Shown: positions 34,396-43,730 of the stretch, piece by piece
Layout: the number at the start of each line of letters is the position of its first letter
Numbering within the stretch: position 1 is the stretch's first letter
DNA from: Sphingopyxis sp. JAI108
GTDB taxonomy: Bacteria; Pseudomonadota; Alphaproteobacteria; Sphingomonadales; Sphingomonadaceae
Length of the DNA: 64,000 bases
Assembly (NCBI RefSeq): GCF_013410105.1
Contig: NZ_JACCCJ010000003.1
Coordinates: 1-64,000 of the forward strand
Direction of reading: 5' to 3'
The notes under the pieces: generated by a model
What the model was told of the DNA's origin: nothing
Database searches by the model: none
What the model saw: the letters and a program-made list of their open reading frames with translations, nothing else
Made by a program: the position numbers and the translations under genes

Positions 34396-36884
34396 CAACG
34401 TGTCTCCTCGAACGCGCGGGCGAGTGCGCGAACCTCCGCTGCCGACTTGCATTGCAGCGCCAGCTTGGCGTGCGCGCGCGCCTCGACCAGCGTCAGGCCG
34501 CGCACGATCTGTTTCGCCTCGGCGACGAAGCCGGGTACCGCCGACAATTCGGTGACGCCCAGCCCGACCAGGATCGGCAGCGCCGCGGGATCGGACGCGA
34601 GCCCGCCGCATACCCCGACCCAGCGGCCGTGGACGGCGGCGAGGCGGCAGGTTTCGCCGATCATCCGCAGCACCGCGGGGTGCATCGCATCGACCCCGGC
34701 GGCGACCGCCGGGTTGCCCCGGTCCATCGCCAGCACATATTGGGTCAGGTCATTGGTGCCAATCGACAGGAAATCGGCTTCGGCGGCGAGCAGGTCGGCG
34801 GTCATCGCCGCGGCGGGCGTTTCGACCATCACCCCGATCTCGACCGGCGCCGCGATGGCCATTTCGCCGCGCAACCGCTCGACGATCGCGCGCACTTGCC
34901 GCAGTTCATCGACGCTCGCGACCATCGGGATCATGATCTTGCATTGGCCGCCGGGACGAACGCGCAGGATCGCGCGGATCTGCGTTTCGAGGAGGTCGGG
35001 CCGTGCAAGCGCTACCCGAATGCCGCGCTGACCGAGCGCCGGATTCTCCTCGGCGTCGATCGGGATATAGGCGGCGGGCTTGTCGCCGCCGATGTCGAGC
35101 AGCCGCACGATCACCGGCTTGCCTGCGAGGGTTTCGGCGATGTCCTGATAGGCAGCGTGCTGCTCGTCCTCCGACGGCGCGGTCTCTCGGTCGAGAAAGA
35201 GGAATTCGCTACGCACGAGGCCTGATCCTTCGGCGCCCTGCGCGGCGGCAAGCGCGGCGTCCTTGGCCGTGCCGATATTGGCGAAGATCTCGATGCGGGT
35301 GCCGTCGGCGCTGTGGCACGCATCCTTCGCCGCTGCCTGGGCAGCAGTGCGCCGCGCTTCGCGTTTCGTCAGCCGCTCGGTGAAAGCTGCGTTATCGGCG
35401 AGCGAGGGGGCAATTGTGACGTGGCCCAGCTCGGCGTCGAGCAACAGCGGCGCGCCATCCTCTATACTGTCAAGCGCCTCGCCCATCGCCACGAGCGCGG
35501 GCAAGCCCATCCCCGCGCACAGGATCGCGACATGCGATGTCGGACCGCCACGCGCGAGGCAGATGCCCGCGGGCTTCGCCGCCGCAAGCGTCACGAGCTG
35601 CGAAGGCAACAGGTCTTCGGCGACGACGATCGCGCCCGCGGGGACCGCTGCGCCATCGAGTGCCGTCCCGGTCAGCGTCGCGAGCATCTGCCGTTCGATA
35701 TCGACCAGATCGTCGATCCGTTCGATCAGATGGGAATTGCCCGTCGCGCGGATCGCGTCGATCTGGTCGTGAATCGCGCCGCGCCACGCGAAACCCGCGC
35801 TGCTCCCGGCGACGATCCGCGTCTCGGCAGCGGCGAGCAGTTCGGGATCGTCGATCAGCGCGAGATGCGCCTGCATCACGGAGGCGACGCCGCCGCTCGC
35901 ATCTTCGGCGCGTGCTTCGATCTGCGCGCTAACCTCGTTCCGTGCCGCGAGCAGCGCGGCGCGCTCTTCGGCAGCCCCTTTGCCCTCACGCGCGACCGCG
36001 ATTTCCGTCTGCCGGAGCCGCGCTGCGGGTCCCATGGCGAGGCCGGGCGCGGCGATCACGCCGCCGATCTGTCCCGCGCGGAGCCGATTGGTCGCGGCGG
36101 CGGGCAGGCAGGGCGCGGCAACCGGCGCTCCTTCGCCCATGTCGCTCGCGAGCAGCGCAACGATTGCCGCAAGCGCCGTTTCGGCATCGTCGCCGCGCGC
36201 CTGTACCACCACCTCGTCGCCGAAAGCGGTGCCGAGCGCGAGCAGGGCGACGGTGCTCCGCGCGTCGCCGCGCTTGTCACCCTTCACCAGATGGACGTCG
36301 GCCTCGAAGGCGCGCGCGGCTTCGCCGATCCGCGCCGCGGGACGCGCGTGGATGCCGTGCGGCAGCGACAGCGTCACCGCCTGCTCGACCGATGTGCCGT
36401 CGTCCGATCGACGACGCGTTTCGCTCTGCACGGGGACGAGCGTCATCAGCGCCTCGCACGCGCCGATCGCACAATCCACCGTACGCCGGCTGATCGCAAA
36501 ACTCTCGGCGTTGGTCACGATCACCGGGGTGATCAGGCTCGTCGCCGCAAGCGCGACCGCGTCGAGGTCGAACCGGATCAACGGGTCGCCGCGCGATACT
36601 CTCTGGCCCGTCACGACGAGAGGGGTGAAGCCATTGCCCTTCAGCATCACCGTATCGAGCCCGATATGGATCAGCACCTCGGCGCCCTCGGCGCTGCGCA
36701 GCGACACGGCATGGCCCGCTTCGTGGAGCGTCACCACCTCGCCATCGAAGGGCGCGACGACGGTATCGCCAAGTGGCTGGATCGCGACGCCGTCACCCAT
36801 CATCCGCTGGGCAAAGACCGGATCGGGAACGCTGTCGAGTGCCGAGGCCCAACCTCTGAGCGGAGAGGTGATGATCAGGCTCAT
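34395..36884 (-). CDS. multidomain PTS phosphotransferase IIA-HPr-EI
   Basis: An 829-residue soluble fusion carrying all non-membrane steps of the GlcNAc PTS. The IIA-Glc-type domain (1-150) has the acceptor His73 in VLIHIGLD; the HPr domain (165-255) has His179 in GIHARPAA; enzyme I (270-829) has His451 in RGGPTSHVAIL and the PEP-binding regions LLDIGGDKP and SIGTNDLTQY. The phosphate path PEP to EI to HPr to IIA to NagE is thus complete in two genes. ATG 36884 has AGGG seven bases upstream; a TTG two codons earlier is possible. One base overlaps nagE, and 10 bases separate it from nagA. Confidence 0.94.
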   Translation of the reverse strand: MSLIITSPLRGWASALDSVPDPVFAQRMMGDGVAIQPLGDTVVAPFDGEVVTLHEAGHAVSLRSAEGAEVLIHIGLDTVMLKGNGFTPLVVTGQRVSRGDPLIRFDLDAVALAATSLITPVIVTNAESFAISRRTVDCAIGACEALMTLVPVQSETRRRSDDGTSVEQAVTLSLPHGIHARPAARIGEAARAFEADVHLVKGDKRGDARSTVALLALGTAFGDEVVVQARGDDAETALAAIVALLASDMGEGAPVAAPCLPAAATNRLRAGQIGGVIAAPGLAMGPAARLRQTEIAVAREGKGAAEERAALLAARNEVSAQIEARAEDASGGVASVMQAHLALIDDPELLAAAETRIVAGSSAGFAWRGAIHDQIDAIRATGNSHLIERIDDLVDIERQMLATLTGTALDGAAVPAGAIVVAEDLLPSQLVTLAAAKPAGICLARGGPTSHVAILCAGMGLPALVAMGEALDSIEDGAPLLLDAELGHVTIAPSLADNAAFTERLTKREARRTAAQAAAKDACHSADGTRIEIFANIGTAKDAALAAAQGAEGSGLVRSEFLFLDRETAPSEDEQHAAYQDIAETLAGKPVIVRLLDIGGDKPAAYIPIDAEENPALGQRGIRVALARPDLLETQIRAILRVRPGGQCKIMIPMVASVDELRQVRAIVERLRGEMAIAAPVEIGVMVETPAAAMTADLLAAEADFLSIGTNDLTQYVLAMDRGNPAVAAGVDAMHPAVLRMIGETCRLAAVHGRWVGVCGGLASDPAALPILVGLGVTELSAVPGFVAEAKQIVRGLTLVEARAHAKLALQCKSAAEVRALARAFEETR

Positions 36885-36893
36885 CGGCAATCC

Positions 36894-38060
36894 CTATTGT
36901 GCGGCTTGAACGAAGGTAGGGGCGGAACCGGTCGTCGGCGCGCCGCCGATCCACGTGGCGCGGGGCGCAAGCCCGGCATCGAGCCACACCCAGTCGGCGC
37001 GCCGCCCCGGCGCGATCGAGCCGATGCGGTCGTGCAGCGACAGGAAGGCGGCAGGCGTCGCGCTCGCCATCGCCGACACGTCGGGAACCGGAAGAGCGGT
37101 GACCTCGACCGTCTTGCGCAGCGCCGACGCCATGTCGAGATGCGTGCCCGCGAGCGTTCCATCCTCGAAGATGCAGACGCCGTCCTTCACCGCGATGCGT
37201 TTCCCTTGCAGTGTGAATTCGCTGACGTCGGTGCCGACGCTCGGCATCGCGTCGGTAACGAGCATGATCCGGTCCTTGCCCTTGGCATGGACCGCCAGCC
37301 GCACGACGGCGGGGTGCAGGTGGACGTCATCGACGATCAGCCCGCAATAGCTATCGGAGTCGAACGCCGCGCCGACCGCGCCCGGATTGCGGTGGTGCAG
37401 CGGCGACATCGCGTTGAACAAATGGGTGAAGCCCGTGAGGCCCGCGCCGATCGCGCGCTGCGCTTCGTCATAAGTGGCATCGCTGTGGCCCGCGCTGACG
37501 ATCACCCCGTGCCGGACAAGGGTGCGAATATCCTCCTCGTCGCACAGTTCGGGCGCGAGCGTCAGCATCACACGCCCGCGATGCGGCGCGGTGAGCGTCT
37601 CGAGGATCTCCGCATCGAGGCGGCGGATGCGGTGCGCTTCGTGAATGCCGCGCTTCACCTCGTTGATAAACGGTCCTTCGATATGGATGCCGACGACGCC
37701 CGACACGCCTCGCTCGATCGCGGCATCGACCGCGGCGAGTGCGGAGGCGATCTGCGCCGGCGTATCGCTGATCAGCGTCGGCAGGAAGGACGTGGTGCCA
37801 AAGCGCGCATGCGCGGCGCCGATCGCCGCGATCGCTTCGACATCGACCTGGTCGTTGAACAGCACGCCGCCGCCGCCATTGACCTGTGTGTCGACGAAAC
37901 CGGGCAGCAGCCAGCCGCCTTCAAGATCTATTTCCCGTCCGGCCGGCGCATCGCCCGCATCCGATACCGCGGTGACAGCGCCATCGGCGACGGCGATATC
38001 GGCAGCCTCGGCGACCCCTGTCGGCAGCGCCACCCGGCCGTTGTGGAAACGAAATATCAT
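36894..38060 (-). CDS. nagA: N-acetylglucosamine-6-phosphate deacetylase
   Basis: A 388-residue amidohydrolase. The GlcNAc-6-P deacetylase signatures are DTQVNGGGG near 57-65, metal-binding IHIEGPFI, AGHSDATYDEA, THLFNAMSPLHHRNPG, and catalytic Asp in LVTDAMPSVG. It turns GlcNAc-6-P into glucosamine-6-P plus acetate after PTS uptake. The ATG overlaps the upstream deaminase stop (ATGA), so the two enzymes are made together. The length is normal for the family. Confidence 0.95.
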   Translation of the reverse strand: MIFRFHNGRVALPTGVAEAADIAVADGAVTAVSDAGDAPAGREIDLEGGWLLPGFVDTQVNGGGGVLFNDQVDVEAIAAIGAAHARFGTTSFLPTLISDTPAQIASALAAVDAAIERGVSGVVGIHIEGPFINEVKRGIHEAHRIRRLDAEILETLTAPHRGRVMLTLAPELCDEEDIRTLVRHGVIVSAGHSDATYDEAQRAIGAGLTGFTHLFNAMSPLHHRNPGAVGAAFDSDSYCGLIVDDVHLHPAVVRLAVHAKGKDRIMLVTDAMPSVGTDVSEFTLQGKRIAVKDGVCIFEDGTLAGTHLDMASALRKTVEVTALPVPDVSAMASATPAAFLSLHDRIGSIAPGRRADWVWLDAGLAPRATWIGGAPTTGSAPTFVQAAQ

Positions 38061-39094
38061 AGGGTCTCGGTAACCTTGTTGAGATGCGGTGGCGAGTCGG
38101 GGTCTTGTCCGCGCGCGAGCGCCAGCGCGCTCGCCATGCGATAGAAGCTCTGGATCGCCAGGATCGGCTCGATCGCCGGGTGCGCGGCGATGGCGGGCAG
38201 GTCGCCGCGCATGGGATCGGCGAGCAGCACCGTCGCGCCCCGCCCCCGGAACTCGGCCGCTGCTTCGCGCACGCTCTCTGCCGCCCGGTCGGTGCCGCCG
38301 AACGCCAGAACGTGAAAGGCATCGCCCACGATCGCCATCGGCCCGTGGCGCACCTCGGCGGCGCTGAAGCTTTCGGCGTGGAGCGCGGAGGTTTCCTTGA
38401 ATTTGAGCGCGGCTTCCTGCGCGACGCCCAGCCCATAGCCGCGGCCGAGGACGAACAGGTTCGTCGCGTCGCGGAACGCCGCGACGGCGCGCGACCAGTC
38501 AAGTGCGAACGCTCGCTCGAGTTGGCCGGGCAGGGCGGCCAGCGCGGCGTCGAGCGCGTCATCCTCGGCCCACGCCGCGACGAGCGCGGCGATCGCGGCG
38601 AGCGAGGCGATATAGGATTTGGTCGCGGCGACCGAATGTTCGGTCCCTGCCGACAGCGGGATCACCACGTCGGCCAACCCCGCGAGGGGTGATCCCTCGG
38701 CATTGACCAGTGCGACGACGAAGGCGCCGGCCGCGCGCTGCTGCTCGACCGCGGCGAGCAGGTCGGGGCTTTTTCCCGACTGCGATATGGCAAGGCACAG
38801 GCGATTCCCCGCGACCGCTGGCGCATCGTAGAGCGACGCGATCGACAGCGCCGCCGACGCGGTGGGTGTCCCCGTCAGCGTTTCGATCAGATATTTGGCA
38901 TAGGTCGCGGCATGATCCGACGATCCGCGCGCGCAGGTCACGACCGCCGCCGGCGGCGCGGCGCGCAGGCGCTTGCCGATTGCGATGAATGCGTCGCGAT
39001 TCGCAGCCAGCATCGCGGCGACTGCGGCCGCTGCCTCCCCGGCTTCCTGCTCCATCAGCGTCTTTCGTCCGTCTACTGCGGCGTTCGGCGTCAT
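38057..39094 (-). CDS. SIS-domain glucosamine-6-phosphate deaminase (NagB-II type)
   Basis: A 345-residue protein of two SIS domains, equivalent to the isomerase half of glucosamine-6-P synthase without the glutaminase part. Visible motifs are CARGSSDHAATYAKYLIE, AISQSGKSPDLLAA, SVAATKSYIASL, and LGRGYGLGVAQEAALKFKETSALHAESFSAAEVRHGP. In nag operons lacking classical nagB, this family deaminates GlcN-6-P to fructose-6-P. GGAG sits about 8 bases before ATG 39094. It is followed by nagA with a 4-base overlap and preceded by a GntR-type operator candidate. Confidence 0.9.
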   Translation of the reverse strand: MTPNAAVDGRKTLMEQEAGEAAAAVAAMLAANRDAFIAIGKRLRAAPPAAVVTCARGSSDHAATYAKYLIETLTGTPTASAALSIASLYDAPAVAGNRLCLAISQSGKSPDLLAAVEQQRAAGAFVVALVNAEGSPLAGLADVVIPLSAGTEHSVAATKSYIASLAAIAALVAAWAEDDALDAALAALPGQLERAFALDWSRAVAAFRDATNLFVLGRGYGLGVAQEAALKFKETSALHAESFSAAEVRHGPMAIVGDAFHVLAFGGTDRAAESVREAAAEFRGRGATVLLADPMRGDLPAIAAHPAIEPILAIQSFYRMASALALARGQDPDSPPHLNKVTETL

Positions 39095-39133
39095 TCATCT
39101 GTCTCCAGCCGGAGGCATCGCTCCATCCGATTT

Positions 39134-39149
39134 ATTGGTATTATATAGG
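39134..39149. promoter_or_regulatory. candidate NagQ/HutC-type operator (nag site 1)
   Basis: ATTGGTATTATATAGG lies 40 bp upstream of the deaminase gene, in the gap between nagX and the deaminase. It matches ATTGGTCTTATATAG before the chitin TBDR at all but one of the first 15 positions. A related half-site precedes the local GntR gene. This suggests a second, internally regulated promoter for the nag enzymes. Confidence 0.55.
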
Positions 39150-39184
39150 TTATATATGCCTCATCAAGAGGTATGTTCGAGAGT

Positions 39185-40267
39185 TCAGATTTTAATGACC
39201 CAACCCTTGCGGCGGAGCCATTCCATCGCGCCCCAGATCAACAGCATATAGAGGACCACCGGCAACAGCGACGCGGCCGGATCGCCCAGCATTTCGCGCA
39301 GCGCGCGGAAAGGCAGCAGCAGCAAGTCCCAAGTGACGACGCCCGCCGTCACCTGGTGCAGCGTATAGGCCGCGATCGCGTTGGCGCCGAACGCCAGCAT
39401 CGCGGTCGCGGCAAGGCCGGGCTTGCGGCCCTCGCGGTCGAGCCAGTGGTGAAGCAATGCGAGCGCGAGGATCGTGATCCCGCTCGTGACGAGCACGAAG
39501 CTGCTCGACCAGATATCCTTCACGATCGGGAAGGCGATGCTCCAGACGCCGCCAGCGACGAGCATCGCGGCGCCGATCAGGCCGAGTTGCCTTGCCGCCG
39601 GACCCTTGCGGCCAATCAGCAGCTCGCCGATCGCGACGCCGATCAGCCCCTGCGCAATCGCAGGGAGGGTGCCGAGGATTCCCTCGGGATCATAGCCTTC
39701 GGGTCCCTTCACATAGAGATGGTTACCGAGCAACAGGCGATCGACCGAAGCGATGAAATTATGCCCGCGCACCCAAATATCAGTCGCAACGCCATCAAGC
39801 GAGGGCAGCAGCGCGAGCGGCCAGTAAAGTGCGAGGATCGTCGCGGCGATGATCATCCGCGCGCGGGGGGCAGCGATCAGGAACAGCAGCGCGCAGGCGC
39901 AATAGACGAGTCCGATTCGCTGGAGCACGCCGAACAATCGCCAGTCGCCCGAGGCGAAGCTGGTGAACCAGTAAAGATTGCTGAGGATGAAACCGAGCAG
40001 CAGCAGGCGGCCGGTGCGGCCGAAGATGTGGCGGCGCTGCGCCGCATCGAGCTTCGCATCGCGCATCGAAAAGGGGATGGCGATCCCCACCATCGTCAGG
40101 AAGCCCGGAAAAACGAGGTCCGCGAGGGTGAGACCGTCCCAACTGACATGCAGCAATATCGGCGAGACATCGGCCTCGGCGCCATATTTCATTGCCGCTG
40201 CGGAGTTCACGAGGATCATCCCGGCGACCGTCAGCCCCCTGAGCACATCAAGTGAAATCAATCGCAT
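39185..40267 (-). CDS. nagX: NagX-type membrane acyltransferase (heparan-alpha-glucosaminide acetyltransferase-like)
   Basis: A 360-residue integral membrane protein with about ten hydrophobic helices. The N-terminus MRLISLDVLRGLTVAGMILVN and the following HVSWDGLTLADLVFPGFLTMVG are diagnostic of the NagX/HGSNAT family, in which acetyl groups pass across the membrane to glucosamine. It recurs in nag loci of proteobacteria, where its exact step is unsettled; acetylating imported or periplasmic glucosamine is one idea. GGGAGGCG precedes the ATG closely. It is divergent from the chitin TBDR and is followed after 90 bases by the deaminase gene. Confidence 0.85.
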   Translation of the reverse strand: MRLISLDVLRGLTVAGMILVNSAAAMKYGAEADVSPILLHVSWDGLTLADLVFPGFLTMVGIAIPFSMRDAKLDAAQRRHIFGRTGRLLLLGFILSNLYWFTSFASGDWRLFGVLQRIGLVYCACALLFLIAAPRARMIIAATILALYWPLALLPSLDGVATDIWVRGHNFIASVDRLLLGNHLYVKGPEGYDPEGILGTLPAIAQGLIGVAIGELLIGRKGPAARQLGLIGAAMLVAGGVWSIAFPIVKDIWSSSFVLVTSGITILALALLHHWLDREGRKPGLAATAMLAFGANAIAAYTLHQVTAGVVTWDLLLLPFRALREMLGDPAASLLPVVLYMLLIWGAMEWLRRKGWVIKI

Positions 40268-40358
40268 GGCTTCGCCTCCCCGGTTCTGGCCGCCCCCTCA
40301 GGCAACATCTTGGCGCTGACACAAATTTGCAATGGACAGCGCTTCATATTTGTAGTCT

Positions 40359-40397
40359 ATTGGTAATAGTCCAAGGACGCAATTGGTCTTATATAGA
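40359..40397. promoter_or_regulatory. tandem candidate NagQ operators (nag sites 2 and 3)
   Basis: Two sites 23 bp apart lie in the nagX/TBDR divergent region. ATTGGTAATAGTCCAA (40359-40374) has outer TTGG/CCAA symmetry, and ATTGGTCTTATATAG (40382-40396) is nearly identical to nag site 1. They sit 46-84 bp before the TBDR ATG, where they would overlap its promoter and could also control nagX. Confidence 0.55.
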
Positions 40398-40442
40398 TTG
40401 TGGGAAGGCAATCTGGACCGGATTGGATGGGGGAAAATTATA

Positions 40443-43400
40443 ATGGTTAAGGGGCCTGCCAAGACACATCGGATTCGCCACAGCCTGCTTTACGGCATCT
40501 GCGGTGCAGCACTGGCTAGCGCGCTTACGCTTCCCGCCGCAGCGCAGGAAGGCGGCGCGCCGGTATCGGCGGACGAGGAAAACGCGGACGATATCGTCGT
40601 CACCGGCATTCGCGCCAACCTCGAATCGGCCCAGAACCGCAAGCGCAACGCCGACACGGTTGTCGATTCGATCACGGCCGAGGATATCGGCTCCTTTCCC
40701 GACAAATCGGTCGCCGAGGCGTTGCAGCGCGTGCCCGGTATCACCGTGGTTCGCTTTGCGGGCACCGACGACACCTCGCACTTCTCGGCCGAGCCGTCGG
40801 GCGTCATCGTTCGCGGTCTCAGCCAGGTCCGCTCCGAATTCAACGGCCGCGACACATTCAGCGCCAACTCGTCGCGCGGGCTCAGCTGGCAGGACATTTC
40901 GCCCGAACTTCTGGGCGGCATCGATACCTACAAGAACCAGACCGCCGACATGATCGAGGGTGGTATTGCGGGCACCGTCAACCTGCGCACCCGCGTGCCC
41001 TTCGACCAGGACGGGCGCCTGATCTCGATCTCGATCAAGAACACCTATGGCGACATTGCGAAGAAATCGACGCCGGAGATCTCGGGCATCATTTCGGACC
41101 GCTGGCAGACGGGGATCGGCGAGATCGGGCTGATGCTCAACGGAGCCTACTCGCATGCGGTGACGGCCAGCCAAGGTATCCAGTTCGACCGCATGGCGAT
41201 CTTCGACGGCGTGTTCGGTCCGGGGAAGCAATATATCCCCAGCGGCATCTATATGCGCGACAATGAATATGACCGCAAACGCTATGGCGTCTCGGCCGCC
41301 TTCCAGTGGCGCTCGAACGACGGCGATATGGAACTGACCGGCCAGTATCTGCGGTCGCAATATAACAACAGCTGGCGCGAACATGCGATCTACTCGAGCG
41401 CCTTCAGCATCTACGGCCAGCCGAGCGACTATCTGGTCACCGACCCGACGCTCGTGAATCCGCTGACCGGCACCGCGCCGTTTCAGTTCGACGACGACGG
41501 CAATTTCCTCAGTGGCTGGTGGTCGGCGCCGCGTCCCTATGTCGGCGAGGGCGACGCCAACCTCGGCCTTGGCGTCAACGAGGATGGCGAGGCATTCTTC
41601 AACCGCTGCTACGGCTGGGAAGGCTGCGTTCCGCAACAGCGCGCGCCGCAGGTCGATACCGCCGCCAACGCGTTGAAGAACAAGCAGATCACGCAGGATT
41701 TCGGGCTCAATTTCCGCTGGGATGTTTCGGACCGGCTGCGCGTCACGCTCGACGGCCAATATGTGGACGCCAGTGTGAAGAACTATAACGCATCGGTCAC
41801 CGCGCGCAGCTTCGCCGACACCTTTGTCGACCTGACGGGCAAATATCCGCGGCTCGAATTCCTTCCCAATCAGGCCGAGAATATCAACCTGTCGAACGGC
41901 GGGCTGAACAATCCCAACAATTATTTCTATTATGCGATCACCGATCACACCGAGGACAGCGACGGCGAGGAAGTCGCGCTGCGCGCCGACGTCGAATATG
42001 ACGTCGATTCGGGCTGGCTCGATGCGATCAAGGTCGGCGCGCGCTATGCCGACCGCGACCAGACGGTGCGTTGGGGCGCCTATAACTGGGCGAACATCTC
42101 GAATACCTGGACCTTTACGCAGGCGCCCTATTTCAACATCGACAGTCCGGCCTATGCGCCTGGCACCAGCGGGCTCCACACCTTCAGCGGCGATTTCTTC
42201 GCCGGCAACCAGATCAACCACAACAGCTTCGCCTTCTTCAACATGGATATGTTGTCGGATCGCGAACAACTCGCGGCGGCGCTTGGCCGTCCGTCGATCG
42301 GTGTCGGCGATTATTATCCCGTCTGTTCGGGCGAGGGGTATCGCGGTGCCGAAACGATCGAAAAATCCTTCGGCTGCTATTTCCCGAGCGAAGTCCACCG
42401 CGTCAGCGAGCGGACCGTTTCCGCCTATGCGATGGCGAAGTTCGGCGGCGACAGCCTCGCGATCGGCGGGGTGCCGATCTCCGGCAACGTCGGCGTCCGA
42501 CTGATCTGGACGCGCGACGATACGGTGGGGGCGACCACGCTGCCCAACCCCTTCACCCCCACCGCGTTGCTCTGCGAACGCGGCACCGATCCGGGCACCG
42601 GCCTGCCAACCGCCTCCTCGGGCTGCGTGGTCACGCAAACGGAAATCGACTTCGGCAATGGCGCAACCGTGGCCGACACCAGCAAGGTCAATCATTTCCA
42701 TGCTTTGCCGAGCTTCAACATCAAGTTCGACCTGACCGACAAACTCGTGTCGCGCTTCGCCTATTCTCGGGCGATGTCGCGACCCGATTTCGGCCTCTTG
42801 CGCAACTTCCTGACCGTGAACCGCCTGACGCCGAACCTCAACGACCGGTCTGACCCCAATGTCACGCGCGATGCCGATGGCAATGCGATCGCCTATGACT
42901 GGCAATATACCGGCACATCGGGCAACCCTGGGCTGAAACCGATGACGGCCGACCAGTTCGATCTCACGCTCGAATATTATTTCGGCCGGTCGAGTTCGTT
43001 CACCGCGACGGGTTTCTACAAGAAATTCTACGACTATATCCAGGCGGGCTCGTTCAACGTCGATGTGACCAACAATGGCGTGACTGAAAACGTCCGCGTC
43101 AACCGGCCGGTCAACGGCGACGGCGCGAGCATTTATGGCGCGGAATTCGCCTTTCAGACCTTCTTCGACTTCCTGCCGGCGCCGCTCGACGGCTTCGGGG
43201 TGCAGGCCAACTACACCTTTGTAAAGAACGACGGGATCGAGACGGTCAACCTGACCAACGAAACCGCGGGCGGCACTGCGGGCGGCGGCATCAGCTATGA
43301 CACGTCGACGGTGAAGGCCAAGGCGCTCGAGGGCATCTCGAAGCATAGCTACAACCTCGTCGGCATGTATGAAAAGGGGCCGCTATCGGCGCGTGTCGCC

Positions 43401-43661
43401 TATAACTGGCGTTCCAAATATCTGGTGACCGCGATCGACTGCTGCGTCGGCTTCCCGATCTGGCAAAAGAGCACGGGCTATCTCGACGCGTCGCTTCGTT
43501 TGCGCGCGACGGCGAATATCGAGTTCGTTCTGGAGGGCACCAACCTGCTCGGCACCGATACCGTGCTGATGCAGCAGGTGGACTCGGACGGCCTGCTCAA
43601 GCCGAACGCCTGGTTCAAGAACGACCGCCGCTATCAGCTCGGTGTGCGGCTGAGCTTCTGA
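40443..43661 (+). CDS. TonB-dependent receptor of the chitin/GlcNAc locus
   Basis: A 1072-residue TBDR: signal peptide ending LTLPAAAQ, TonB-box region ADDIVVTGIRANLESAQNRKR, plug with DIGSFPDKSVAEALQRVPGITVVRF and IEGGIAGTVNLRT, then a barrel ending QLGVRLSF. This length and plug style are those of Caulobacter/Xanthomonas-type receptors for chitooligosaccharides. Two operator candidates precede it, and a GGGGG ribosome site lies nine bases before ATG 40443. A hairpin separates it from three halogenase-family genes. Uptake of GlcNAc oligomers is inferred from the neighbouring nag, GH18 and GH20 genes. Confidence 0.9.
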   Translation: MVKGPAKTHRIRHSLLYGICGAALASALTLPAAAQEGGAPVSADEENADDIVVTGIRANLESAQNRKRNADTVVDSITAEDIGSFPDKSVAEALQRVPGITVVRFAGTDDTSHFSAEPSGVIVRGLSQVRSEFNGRDTFSANSSRGLSWQDISPELLGGIDTYKNQTADMIEGGIAGTVNLRTRVPFDQDGRLISISIKNTYGDIAKKSTPEISGIISDRWQTGIGEIGLMLNGAYSHAVTASQGIQFDRMAIFDGVFGPGKQYIPSGIYMRDNEYDRKRYGVSAAFQWRSNDGDMELTGQYLRSQYNNSWREHAIYSSAFSIYGQPSDYLVTDPTLVNPLTGTAPFQFDDDGNFLSGWWSAPRPYVGEGDANLGLGVNEDGEAFFNRCYGWEGCVPQQRAPQVDTAANALKNKQITQDFGLNFRWDVSDRLRVTLDGQYVDASVKNYNASVTARSFADTFVDLTGKYPRLEFLPNQAENINLSNGGLNNPNNYFYYAITDHTEDSDGEEVALRADVEYDVDSGWLDAIKVGARYADRDQTVRWGAYNWANISNTWTFTQAPYFNIDSPAYAPGTSGLHTFSGDFFAGNQINHNSFAFFNMDMLSDREQLAAALGRPSIGVGDYYPVCSGEGYRGAETIEKSFGCYFPSEVHRVSERTVSAYAMAKFGGDSLAIGGVPISGNVGVRLIWTRDDTVGATTLPNPFTPTALLCERGTDPGTGLPTASSGCVVTQTEIDFGNGATVADTSKVNHFHALPSFNIKFDLTDKLVSRFAYSRAMSRPDFGLLRNFLTVNRLTPNLNDRSDPNVTRDADGNAIAYDWQYTGTSGNPGLKPMTADQFDLTLEYYFGRSSSFTATGFYKKFYDYIQAGSFNVDVTNNGVTENVRVNRPVNGDGASIYGAEFAFQTFFDFLPAPLDGFGVQANYTFVKNDGIETVNLTNETAGGTAGGGISYDTSTVKAKALEGISKHSYNLVGMYEKGPLSARVAYNWRSKYLVTAIDCCVGFPIWQKSTGYLDASLRLRATANIEFVLEGTNLLGTDTVLMQQVDSDGLLKPNAWFKNDRRYQLGVRLSF

Positions 43662-43671
43662 CAAGGGGAGC

Positions 43672-43710
43672 GGCGCCGGTTCCTTCAGGGGACTGGCGCC
43701 GGCTTTCTCT
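43672..43710 (+). terminator. intercistronic hairpin / attenuator between TBDR and halogenase genes
   Basis: GGCGCC at 43672-43677 pairs with GGCGCC at 43695-43700, with further pairing inward (GGTTCC against GGGACT, including wobble) around a short loop. GGCTTTCTCT follows. It starts 10 bases after the TBDR stop. The weak T-run suggests partial termination, which would lower halogenase expression relative to the receptor. Confidence 0.55.
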
Positions 43711-43730
43711 GGCGCTAAGCTGGATCCTGT

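Noticed and set aside
32728..35031. 767-residue open frame on the plus strand
   Set aside because: Antisense to nagE and the PTS EI gene; no ribosome site, signal or domain.
35313..38144. 943-residue open frame on the plus strand
   Set aside because: It lies antisense to nagA and the PTS gene, which have full catalytic motifs. The sequence is rich in Arg, His and Asp, as expected for the reverse frame of GC-rich coding DNA.
40389..43346. 985-residue open frame on the minus strand
   Set aside because: Antisense to the chitin TBDR, with the same shadow composition and no recognisable domain.
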